48,601 nt of DNA from MGBC163016 sp964518575 (GTDB lineage Bacteria; Actinomycetota; Coriobacteriia; Coriobacteriales; Eggerthellaceae). The notes beneath the pieces were generated by a model. That model saw only the letters and a program-made list of their open reading frames with translations, was not told where the DNA came from and did not search any database. Positions within the stretch are counted from its first letter, which is position 1; each line of letters starts with the position of its first letter. The position numbers were made by a program, and so were the translations under genes. Shown piece by piece: positions 1-6,648 of this stretch. The stretch is from positions 1 to 48,601 of the forward strand of contig CAZFGW010000015.1 in NCBI GenBank assembly GCA_964518575.1. The letters run 5' to 3'.

Positions 1-2
1 AA

Positions 3-62
3 TCTGACTTCGGAGGCTTCCTGACTGACATCTCGATGGGCATATTGTCTACATCAACCTGA
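3..62 (+). other. Window-edge open frame, possibly coding
   Basis: An open frame enters from the left edge and stops with TGA at 60-62, giving 19 residues that I do not recognise. The opposite strand also has an open frame starting with ATG near position 43 and running off the edge, without a convincing ribosome-binding site. Either could be the end or start of a neighbouring gene, and the window is too short here to decide. Confidence 0.15.
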
Positions 63-100
63 TTCGTTTCTGCGACTAATAGGTTTAAATCCTTCCCGGC

Positions 101-127
101 AAATAAAAAACGCCCTTTCGGGCGTTT
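101..127 (-). terminator. Intrinsic terminator after tRNA-Asn 3' fragment
   Basis: Perfect 8-bp arms at 108-115 and 120-127 with a TTTC loop form a strong GC-rich hairpin. On the minus strand it is followed by a run of six T and then ATTT, so it ends leftward transcription. The plus side also has a T-rich flank (TATATTTTTA), so it may act in both directions. It sits directly downstream of the tRNA-Asn 3' fragment, mirroring the terminator behind the intact tRNA. Confidence 0.8.
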
Positions 128-136
128 ATATTTTTA

Positions 137-157
137 TGGCTCCTCGGGTAGGATTCG
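137..157 (-). repeat. 21-base duplicate of the tRNA-Asn 3' end
   Basis: This segment is identical to 340-360, the last 21 bases of tRNA-Asn (CCA end, discriminator base, acceptor strand and part of the T arm). The match stops abruptly at 157/360. The rest of a tRNA is absent, so this is either a remnant of a second tRNA-Asn copy or an attachment-site-like footprint left by an integrated element. A further 11-base repeat (GTTTAAATCCT) occurs at 83-93 and 276-286, downstream of each copy's terminator, which favours a decayed tandem duplication. Confidence 0.75.
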
Positions 158-160
158 CTC

Positions 161-274
161 GTGTCAAGTTTTCGTTGAAATATTGGATTCAATATTTCAA
201 CTCCAGACGCATACGTCACCTTGACACTCGCGTCGAACGTTGTGCGACAAGCGTACAACGTTGGTCGAACCAAC
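161..274. repeat. Cluster of palindromes between the tRNA fragments
   Basis: Four inverted repeats are packed here. A perfect 12-bp stem lies at 174-185/190-201 with a GATT loop. It is enclosed by an 8-bp stem, GTGTCAAG at 161-168 pairing with CTTGACAC at 220-227. Beyond it lie an 8-bp stem at 236-243/255-262 and a 6-bp stem at 260-265/269-274. No plausible gene is visible. The segment could be a structured RNA, recombination substrate or protein-binding array; the function is unknown. Confidence 0.6.
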
Positions 275-295
275 AGTTTAAATCCTAATGAATAT

Positions 296-332
296 CAAAA
301 AACGAGCCAGTCACATAATTGACTGGCTCGTT
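296..332 (-). terminator. Intrinsic terminator of tRNA-Asn
   Basis: Perfect 12-bp arms at 301-312 and 321-332 with an 8-base loop. On the minus strand the stem is followed by TTTTTTG, a classical U tract. It lies 7 bases beyond the encoded CCA end of tRNA-Asn. Confidence 0.85.
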
Positions 333-339
333 GATCTTC

Positions 340-414
340 TGGCTCCTCGGGTAGGATTCGAACCTACAACCCTCCGGTTAACAGCCGGATGCTCTGCCGT
401 TGAGCTACCGAGGA
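340..414 (-). tRNA. tRNA-Asn (anticodon GTT), CCA encoded
   Basis: A 75-base cloverleaf reads on the minus strand. The acceptor strand TCCTCGG (408-414) pairs with CCGAGGA (344-350), the discriminator is G, and the genome encodes CCA at 340-342. The anticodon stem TCCGG/CCGGA closes a CTGTTAA loop with anticodon GTT, specifying asparagine. The T arm contains the usual GGTTCGAATCC. It lies 61 bases downstream of rpoD with its own promoter-like sequence and a strong terminator behind it. Confidence 0.95.
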
Positions 415-442
415 ATATGTTGGCAACCAGAGCCGCTTTGCT

Positions 443-470
443 ATTATAGCGAAAAGTATCAGCGGCGCAA
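443..470 (-). promoter_or_regulatory. Likely sigma-A promoter for tRNA-Asn
   Basis: On the minus strand TTGCGC (465-470) and a perfect TATAAT (443-448) are 16 bases apart. Transcription would begin a few bases left of 443, giving a leader of roughly 20 bases before the tRNA. The box lies in the short rpoD-tRNA gap, so the tRNA could be made independently of rpoD. Confidence 0.55.
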
Positions 471-475
471 GAGCT

Positions 476-1738
476 TTAATACTCCAAGTAGTCTTTCAGC
501 TTGGATGATCGGGACGGGTGCCGAAGCTTCGCCAACGTCTTGCTTTCAATCTGGCGAATACGCTCGCGCGTGACCCCGAATTCCCTGCCGACTTCTTCCA
601 AGGTACGCGGATGCCCGTCTTCGAGGCCGAACCGCAGACTGATCACCTTGCGCTCACGCTCAGCAAGGCCATCGAGTACCTTGCCCAACTGCTCCTGAAG
701 CATGGAGAAACTCGCAGCATCGGGAGGCACCACTGCCGCCTCATCTTCGATGAAATCACCCAGCTGGGAATCCTCTTCCTCACCGATGGGCGTTTCGAGC
801 GATACCGGCTCTTGAGAGATCTTCTGTATCTCGCGGACACGCTCAGGCGGAAGCCCCATCTCCTCACCGATCTCTTCGGGCGTTGGTTCGCGTCCGAGCT
901 GCTGGAGAAGTTGCCGCTGGATGCGCACGAGCTTGTTGATGGTCTCAACCATGTGGACGGGAATCCTAATCGTGCGCGCCTGGTCAGCGATAGCACGGGT
1001 GATAGCTTGCCTGATCCACCATGTTGCATAGGTGGAGAACTTGAATCCCTTGGTATAGTCGAACTTCTCGACAGCCCTGATGAGTCCGAGGTTGCCCTCT
1101 TGGATGAGATCGAGGAAAAGCATGCCGCGCCCGACATAGCGCTTCGCAATGGAGACGACCAAGCGCAGGTTCGCTTCGATGAGCGCCTGCTTTGCATCAA
1201 TGCCGACCTGCTCGACGCGGGTCAAACGCCTCTTGTCGCGCCGCGTTAACTCTTCGCCACGCTCCTCATATGCCTCGAGCTCCTCCGTTGCCGCAACACC
1301 CGCTTCGATCTTCATGGCAAGGTCGATCTCTTCCGCCGCGGTGAGCAAGGGTACTTTTCCGATCTCTTTCAGATACATACGCACCGGGTCTCCCGTAAGC
1401 ATCGTCACATTCGTATCGGCACTGCGCCTGCGCGACTTTGCTTTCGAGCGGCTGGACTTGATCTTCGGAAGCTGCACGTCAACGGTTGCCTTCAGCTCCT
1501 CTTCAGGGATGTTCTCAAGAATGCTCTCAGCATCATCGCTCTCATCCCCCGCTGGCTCTTCGATGGGCACTTGGTTCTCGATATCGATCTCAACAGCATC
1601 TTCGTCGAGTTCTTCATCAACGACGTCGGTATCGATATTCTCTTTTTTGGGTTGTTCCTTTTTGACCTTTTTACGTTCCGATGGTTTCGAAGTTTTTTTC
1701 TTTTGCTTGGATTCCGCACTTTTGGATGTAGCGACCAC
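476..1738 (-). CDS. rpoD: Primary sigma factor RpoD/SigA
   Basis: Principal sigma-70 factor that directs RNA polymerase to housekeeping promoters. From the chosen start the protein has 420 residues. Residues 1-110 are a lysine-rich then acid-rich low-complexity region, as in other actinobacterial SigA proteins. Region 1.2 lies near 112-145. Region 2 (about 185-255) contains DLIQEGNLGLIRAVEKFD and the STYATWWIRQAI -10 recognition helix. Region 4 ends with GVTRERIRQIESKTLAKL and the conserved SSKLKDYLEY tail. I chose GTG at 1736-1738 because AAAGGA lies 7 bases upstream; the frame stays open to a TTG at 1783, but that has no ribosome-binding site. A promoter-like pair sits about 70 bases upstream. 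tRNA-Asn follows on the same strand. Confidence 0.97.
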   Translation of the reverse strand: MVATSKSAESKQKKKTSKPSERKKVKKEQPKKENIDTDVVDEELDEDAVEIDIENQVPIEEPAGDESDDAESILENIPEEELKATVDVQLPKIKSSRSKAKSRRRSADTNVTMLTGDPVRMYLKEIGKVPLLTAAEEIDLAMKIEAGVAATEELEAYEERGEELTRRDKRRLTRVEQVGIDAKQALIEANLRLVVSIAKRYVGRGMLFLDLIQEGNLGLIRAVEKFDYTKGFKFSTYATWWIRQAITRAIADQARTIRIPVHMVETINKLVRIQRQLLQQLGREPTPEEIGEEMGLPPERVREIQKISQEPVSLETPIGEEEDSQLGDFIEDEAAVVPPDAASFSMLQEQLGKVLDGLAERERKVISLRFGLEDGHPRTLEEVGREFGVTRERIRQIESKTLAKLRHPSRSSKLKDYLEY

Positions 1739-1807
1739 GCGGTATTCCTTTCGATCATCAGCTTCAAGGTAGACTTTCACCAAGATAGTGAAAATTTCCG
1801 AACGTAT

Positions 1808-1835
1808 AGGATACCATTCATTTCAGATTTTGCAA
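1808..1835 (-). promoter_or_regulatory. Likely rpoD promoter
   Basis: On the minus strand TTGCAA (1830-1835) and TATCCT (1808-1813) are separated by 16 bases, about 70 bases before the chosen GTG of rpoD. It lies in the 172-base gap between priA and rpoD, where no other gene is apparent. Assignment rests on the sequence match alone. Confidence 0.5.
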
Positions 1836-1910
1836 TCCTTCGCACTCGGACATGTTTTGCAGATACTTCAAGCAGAGCGAAAAGGCGCACATCCACAAAA
1901 GGCTTCCCCG

Positions 1911-4253
1911 CTAGAGCAGGTCAGCAGGGTCGATATCGATCGCGACATTCACCCGGGGATCGACTTTGCGCTGCTTCTCGAAATCAAACAACAGTGCTGG
2001 CAGATCGAATATGTGGGGGCACTTGATAACGATATGCCACCGCCAGTCCCCCCGAATGCGCTCGATGGCCGAGGGCGTTGCCGCGAGCACCTCAACATCC
2101 TCAGACGCTGCTCGTGCGACCTGGACAAGCTTATCATGCAGCGCTGCCGCCACTTCCGATACGACACGCTCGTCTTTGCCCCACACAAGGATATTCGCCA
2201 TACGCACGAAAGGCGGGTATCCGAGAATCTTGCGCTTTGGAAGTTCGCTGCGCAAAAATGCCTCACGATCATACTGAGCAGCCGCGGTGATGGCAATGCA
2301 CTCGGGCTCGTAGGTTTGAACGAGCACGCGACCGTCAAGCATTCCTCTGCCCGCACGCCCTGCAACCTGCTCAATGAGATCGAAGGTGCGCTCGGCAGAG
2401 CGGAAATCGGGAAGGTGAAGCTGGGTGTCGGCATTGATGATTCCGACCAAGGTAACGTCGTCGAAATCGAGTCCTTTTGCGATCATCTGCGTACCGAGGA
2501 GCACTGAGCGCTTCGCCTCAGCGAACCGCTCAAGCAGTGATTGATGTGCGCCTTTCGTCGCCGTCGTGTCCGCATCCATACGGATGATCTCAACATCGGA
2601 AAAGTCATCATGCGCAATACCGGCAATCTCCGGCGTTCCATCCGAACTCAGAAGCGCATGCAGCTCATCTTCGATCCGCTGGGTCCCCGCACCGCGCTTT
2701 GCGAGATAGGGGCTCCCGCACGAAGGGCATGACGCAGGTGCGGCAACGGTATAGCCACAGTGGTGGCACATCAGCTTGTTTCCCCGCTCGTGGTAGGTGA
2801 GCGTGGTCGCACAATACTTGCATTCGGGAACAAACCCACACTCTTGGCACAAAAGAAAGCGCGCGAACCCCCGCTGGTTCAAAAGCAAGACCACTTTATG
2901 ATCCTGCGCAAGTTCTTCTTTGAGCGCTGAGATGAGCTGCGCGGAAAACAAGGTCTGCTTCCCACGTGCGGACTGCTCGGTCATATCGATGATATCGATC
3001 TTGGGAAGGGGGCTATTATTCGTGCGCTCGGGAAGCGATGCATACGACCAGGCAGGATCGGTCTTTACTTTATAAAGGGCATCGATTGAGGGTGTGGCTG
3101 AACCAAGCACAAGCGTTGCGCCATGTGCGTGTGCAAGCCATGAGGCAACTTCGCGCGAAACATAGCGCGGCGCACTCTCCTGCTTGTACGTTGTCTCATG
3201 TTCCTCATCAATGACGATGAGCCCAAGGTTTGAAACAGGGGTGAACAAGGCACTGCGCGCACCCACTACTACGCGGAACACGCCTTGCTTGATCATCTCC
3301 CATTGATCGAAGCGCTCCCCTTGGCTCATTTTGGAATGCATGACGCAGACAATGTCGCCGAAGCGCCCCCGAAAACGGGCAACAGTCTGCGGCGTGAGCG
3401 AGATCTCGGGAACGAGTACGATTGCGCTTTTCCCTTCGCGAAGCACTCGTTCGATCGCTTGAAGATATACCTCGGTCTTGCCGGAGCCGGTCACGCCATC
3501 AATGAGGACGCTTTTGCCACACGCATCGTCCATCGCGCGCTCGATCACCGCAAGCGCTGATGACTGCCCCGGTGTCAGATCCTCTTTCGAGAATGCCGCA
3601 TGCGTGCCATACACGCCCAAGTTGCCCAAATCGGCACTGCGGATCAAGCGGCGTTCTTCGAGGGTGACAACTCCCTTGCGCTCGAGCGTTTTCAAGGTGG
3701 ACGACACCTCGCCGTAGAGACACCGAAGTTCACTTACTTTGATCTCACCCTGCTCAAGCGTGCTCATAAGTGCAATCTGCTTATGGGCATTCGCCTTGGG
3801 TGTGAAACTTTCGAACTCAGGTCCGCGCTTGACCCACACATCCGAGACATCTCGAACGGTCGGGCGCTGGACAATCCATTGTCCTTCACGCGTGCGCTTG
3901 ACCTTCGGCGTCGATCCGGGGGGCGTGAAAAGCCTGATGCAATTCGCAAGAGGCGCCACATAGCGCTTCGAGAGGAAATCTGCGCACGCCGCTCCTTGTT
4001 CGTCGAACGAAGGATCGGTCAAGACCGCCTCGATGGCTTTGAGCTTGTCACTTGGCTCATTGCTGTCGTTAAGCGCCACCACGAAGCCGACTGCCTTGCG
4101 ATGACCGAACGGCACTAAGACCGCGCAACCGACCTGCACATCCTCATCGGCGGGCACAAGATAGGTATAGGGCTCACCGAGCGCCTTCGTGGGGATATCG
4201 AGTATAACTGAAGCCAGCTTCACCGATGCGCCGGGCGGGTTTATAGCGAACAC
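1911..4253 (-). CDS. priA: Primosomal protein N' (PriA helicase)
   Basis: Superfamily 2 DNA helicase that restarts stalled replication forks by recognising D-loops and forks and loading the replicative helicase. The 780-residue protein has the N-terminal 3'-OH-binding domain, then a helicase core with Walker A GVTGSGKT (253-260) and DEEH box (349-352). A zinc-binding insertion follows around 470-530 with paired CxxC motifs (CQECG, CKYC, CHHC, CPSCG). The C-terminal helicase half includes QVAGRAGRG. Length is near the family norm of about 730. The GTG start at 4253 overlaps the end of metK by 13 bases, which suggests translational coupling; no strong Shine-Dalgarno is visible. A second in-frame GTG about ten codons in is possible. 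The order metK-priA is common in Actinobacteria. Confidence 0.96.
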   Translation of the reverse strand: MFAINPPGASVKLASVILDIPTKALGEPYTYLVPADEDVQVGCAVLVPFGHRKAVGFVVALNDSNEPSDKLKAIEAVLTDPSFDEQGAACADFLSKRYVAPLANCIRLFTPPGSTPKVKRTREGQWIVQRPTVRDVSDVWVKRGPEFESFTPKANAHKQIALMSTLEQGEIKVSELRCLYGEVSSTLKTLERKGVVTLEERRLIRSADLGNLGVYGTHAAFSKEDLTPGQSSALAVIERAMDDACGKSVLIDGVTGSGKTEVYLQAIERVLREGKSAIVLVPEISLTPQTVARFRGRFGDIVCVMHSKMSQGERFDQWEMIKQGVFRVVVGARSALFTPVSNLGLIVIDEEHETTYKQESAPRYVSREVASWLAHAHGATLVLGSATPSIDALYKVKTDPAWSYASLPERTNNSPLPKIDIIDMTEQSARGKQTLFSAQLISALKEELAQDHKVVLLLNQRGFARFLLCQECGFVPECKYCATTLTYHERGNKLMCHHCGYTVAAPASCPSCGSPYLAKRGAGTQRIEDELHALLSSDGTPEIAGIAHDDFSDVEIIRMDADTTATKGAHQSLLERFAEAKRSVLLGTQMIAKGLDFDDVTLVGIINADTQLHLPDFRSAERTFDLIEQVAGRAGRGMLDGRVLVQTYEPECIAITAAAQYDREAFLRSELPKRKILGYPPFVRMANILVWGKDERVVSEVAAALHDKLVQVARAASEDVEVLAATPSAIERIRGDWRWHIVIKCPHIFDLPALLFDFEKQRKVDPRVNVAIDIDPADLL

Positions 4254-5506
4254 GCAGCCTTCAGCTCATCGACCCGATTCGTCTGCTCCCAAGTGAATTC
4301 GGGAAGTTCGCGACCGAAATGCCCATACGCTGCCGTCTTCTGGTAGATCGGACGACGCAAGTCGAGCTCATCGATGATGGCGCCCGGACGCAGGTCGAAG
4401 GTGGACGTGATGGCACGCTCGATGTCCTTCACGGGAACATGGTTCGTGCCGAACGTCTCAACCATAACGCTGACAGGATTTGCCACGCCGATCGCATAGG
4501 CAAGCTGGACCTCGCATTTGTCAGCAAGCCCGGCAGCAACGACGTTCTTGGCAACCCAGCGCGCTGCATATGCACCAGAGCGGTCGACCTTCGTGCAATC
4601 TTTTCCAGAAAAAGCGCCACCGCCATGACGACCCATGCCACCATAGGTATCGACGATGATCTTGCGTCCCGTAAGACCGCTATCGCCCATGGGGCCACCG
4701 ATCACAAAACGCCCGGTGGGGTTGACATAGATCTTCGCGTTCTCGTCCAAAGAGATGTGTTCTTCCTCAAAGACCGGGTCAATAACATTCGCGATGATGG
4801 CTTCCACAAGCGTCTCCTGATCGACATCCTCAGAATGCTGCGTTGATACCACAACCGCTTCCACAGCAACGGGCTTGTCATCTTCGTAGCGCACTGACAC
4901 CTGCGTTTTCCCGTCAGGACGCAAAAACGAAAGCGTGTTGTTCTTGCGCACCTCAGTCAAACGCTCACTTAAACGATGTGCAAGGTAGATGGGCATCGGC
5001 ATGAGCGTGGGGGTCTCGTTGCACGCAAAGCCAAACATCATGCCCTGATCCCCGGCACCGATATTGCTGTAAGGGTCATCAGCTCCCCCACTGCGCTCTT
5101 TCTCCTCGAACGACTCATCGACACCGCGCGCGATATCGGGTGACTGCTCATGGATAGAGCTCATGACCGCGCAGGTATTGGCGTCAAAACCGTACTTCGC
5201 GCGATCATATCCGATCTCTTTGACCACGTCGCGTGCGATCTGTTGCACATCGACATAGGCCTGCGTACGGATCTCGCCAGTAATGAAAATCGTTCCCGTG
5301 GTCGTGAGCGTCTCACAGGCACACCTCACCTGGGAGACATCAGCCGGAATACCGTCCTGATCGACATACCCGCTCGCTTCGAGCTCTGCTTCCTTTTTGA
5401 GTATGGCATCCAAAATAGCATCCGAAATCTGATCGCAGATCTTGTCAGGATGTCCTTCGGTAACGGATTCTGAAGTGAAAAGATACGTGTTCTCGCTCGC
5501 GCTCAT
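4241..5506 (-). CDS. metK: S-adenosylmethionine synthetase
   Basis: Makes SAM from methionine and ATP, the main methyl donor, in the cytoplasm. The 421-residue protein has the family signatures GHPDK near the N-terminus, GAGDQGMMFG and GGGAFSGKD, plus the expected three-domain length, slightly longer than the usual 380-400. I placed the start at ATG 5504-5506 because AAGGAGGA (5511-5518) stands 4 bases before it; the frame is open further upstream to 5554 but that would run through the riboswitch. The leader carries a SAM-family riboswitch that overlaps the Shine-Dalgarno, so expression is probably turned down when SAM is plentiful. priA overlaps the stop codon and is likely co-transcribed. 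Confidence 0.97.
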   Translation of the reverse strand: MSASENTYLFTSESVTEGHPDKICDQISDAILDAILKKEAELEASGYVDQDGIPADVSQVRCACETLTTTGTIFITGEIRTQAYVDVQQIARDVVKEIGYDRAKYGFDANTCAVMSSIHEQSPDIARGVDESFEEKERSGGADDPYSNIGAGDQGMMFGFACNETPTLMPMPIYLAHRLSERLTEVRKNNTLSFLRPDGKTQVSVRYEDDKPVAVEAVVVSTQHSEDVDQETLVEAIIANVIDPVFEEEHISLDENAKIYVNPTGRFVIGGPMGDSGLTGRKIIVDTYGGMGRHGGGAFSGKDCTKVDRSGAYAARWVAKNVVAAGLADKCEVQLAYAIGVANPVSVMVETFGTNHVPVKDIERAITSTFDLRPGAIIDELDLRRPIYQKTAAYGHFGRELPEFTWEQTNRVDELKAACSL

Positions 5507-5510
5507 AGAT

Positions 5511-5610
5511 TCCTCCTTCATCGATGATGGCGGGACCACCTTGGCAGCATGCATGCCAGGTTGGTGTCGGGATCAGCAAGCCAACTCTCTTCCCCGACTC
5601 TTGATATAGG
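5511..5610 (-). promoter_or_regulatory. SAM riboswitch (SAM-I/SAM-IV superfamily) in metK leader
   Basis: On the minus strand the leader reads ATATCAAGAG, then a P2 stem TCGGG (5593-5597)/CCCGA (5567-5571), the spacer ACACCAACC, a P3 stem TGGCA (5554-5558)/TGCCA (5542-5546), then AAGGTGG and CATCATCGATGA. The order of AGAG, AACC and GGTG around a four-way junction, and the P2-loop sequence GGCTTGCTG, match the SAM-I/SAM-IV core. The 3' strand of P1 (CGATGA) abuts and may include the Shine-Dalgarno at 5511-5518, implying control of translation initiation rather than a terminator. The exact subclass (SAM-IV or SAM-I/IV variant) needs a covariance-model search. Confidence 0.75.
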
Positions 5611-5629
5611 ATGTTGCATACGGCGATAG

Positions 5630-5635
5630 ATTATA
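5630..5635 (-). promoter_or_regulatory. Likely metK promoter -10 box
   Basis: A perfect TATAAT on the minus strand stands about 20 bases before the riboswitch core, positioned so that the transcript would start just upstream of the aptamer. The -35 region is poor (GCTGTA at 17-base spacing). Confidence 0.5.
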
Positions 5636-5659
5636 CGATACCCGCATCGTTTACAGCAC

Positions 5660-5695
5660 ATAAAAAAGTGGACCCTCTCTAAGTTGAGGGTCCAC
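5660..5695 (-). terminator. Intrinsic terminator after the endonuclease-IV-like gene
   Basis: Perfect 10-bp stem GTGGACCCTC (5668-5677)/GAGGGTCCAC (5686-5695) followed on the minus strand by TTTTTTA. It ends the long leftward transcript that began far to the right and insulates metK, whose promoter follows immediately. Confidence 0.9.
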
Positions 5696-5721
5696 GGGAA
5701 AAGGGTCGCGAAAGTGAGTCT

Positions 5722-6561
5722 CTATGCGCCGGTATAAGCTTTCCTGAAACGTTCGATGTCGCGCTCGTAGGTGACGAGCGTGGCATGCGGCTCCTCAAGA
5801 TAGAACGCGCGCCCAGCAAGTCTCTTTGCGTTCATGAACGCTGCAAGTGTGTCGAATCCAAGCACGCCCTCGCCAATGAGGGCATGACGATTCACCTTGC
5901 TTCCCAGCGTTTCTTTGGAATCGTTGAGATGAACGGCTTTGAGTTTGTCAAGCCCGATGATGGAATCGAAGGAATCTAATACGCCGTCGAGGTCGTTTTT
6001 GATATCGTATCCTGCCGCCCAAAGAGCGCTTGTATCAACGCACACTCCCATCTTGTCTGCAAGCTTGATGCCCTCGAGCATCTGAGCAATCTGCTCGAAG
6101 GTATAGCCGACCTGATTGCCCTCCCCTGCCTGAATATCAACGAGCACCGTGGTGGTCTGTGCAGGGTCGAGGACCTGGTTGAACGTAGCAGAGATATGCT
6201 TGATGCTCTCCTCTTCCGTGCTTTCAGGCGCACTGCTGGGACGCACAAGATAGAACTGCCCCGGAATATGCTCGAGACGATTGATGTCCTGCGTCATCAC
6301 CGATACGGCGAAATCACGCTTGGACATATCAGGGCTTGCTGGCTCGATATCATAGGGAGCATACCCGCAAATGGTTTCAATGCCGTGCTCCTTGGCATAG
6401 GCAAGGTAGGCTTCGATGTCCTTCAAATCAAGCTCGGCAACCGCGCCACCCCGAGGGTTCCGCGTGAAGAATTGGAACGTGTTGGCGTTAATAGATACCG
6501 CTTCTTTCGCCATGAAAAGGTATCCCTCTTTTTTTGATAGATGGCAGCCTAAGGTAAGCAT
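5722..6561 (-). CDS. Divergent endonuclease IV (Nfo) family TIM-barrel protein
   Basis: The 279-residue protein aligns over its length with apurinic endonuclease IV: GCHLSKKEG near the start (GAHVSAAGG in E. coli), NTFQFFTRNPR, VDTSALWAAGYD (IDTCHAFAAGYD), VHLNDSK, and NRHALIGEG (DRHHSLGEG). Yet five of the nine zinc ligands of classical Nfo are changed by my alignment: His69 to Tyr67, His109 to Arg107, Glu145 to Asp142, His182 to Ala179, Asp229 to Asn224. Asp176, His211, His226 and Glu256 remain. Ordinary AP-endonuclease activity is therefore doubtful. The retained Asp142/Asp176/His211/Glu256 set resembles the single-metal site of sugar isomerases with the same fold. GAGGAG lies 7 bases before ATG 6561. 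It is the last gene of the ffh-side transcript, with a strong terminator 27 bases beyond its stop. Confidence 0.8.
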   Translation of the reverse strand: MLTLGCHLSKKEGYLFMAKEAVSINANTFQFFTRNPRGGAVAELDLKDIEAYLAYAKEHGIETICGYAPYDIEPASPDMSKRDFAVSVMTQDINRLEHIPGQFYLVRPSSAPESTEEESIKHISATFNQVLDPAQTTTVLVDIQAGEGNQVGYTFEQIAQMLEGIKLADKMGVCVDTSALWAAGYDIKNDLDGVLDSFDSIIGLDKLKAVHLNDSKETLGSKVNRHALIGEGVLGFDTLAAFMNAKRLAGRAFYLEEPHATLVTYERDIERFRKAYTGA

Positions 6562-6648
6562 CGTAAACTCCTCGAGATCGAGATTTCAAGATGCTTCTAC
6601 GGTAGTCGCCTCCGGAAAAGATATCACCAGATAGAAGCGTTTGTTACG

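Noticed and set aside
85..273. 62-codon minus-strand open frame across the palindrome cluster and terminator
   Set aside because: It crosses a strong intrinsic terminator and the tRNA fragment, has no ribosome-binding site and resembles no protein family.
518..1249. Plus-strand open frame of 243 codons
   Set aside because: It lies antisense to rpoD, whose codons give strong sigma-factor motifs. The long antisense frame follows from the codon bias of the real gene.
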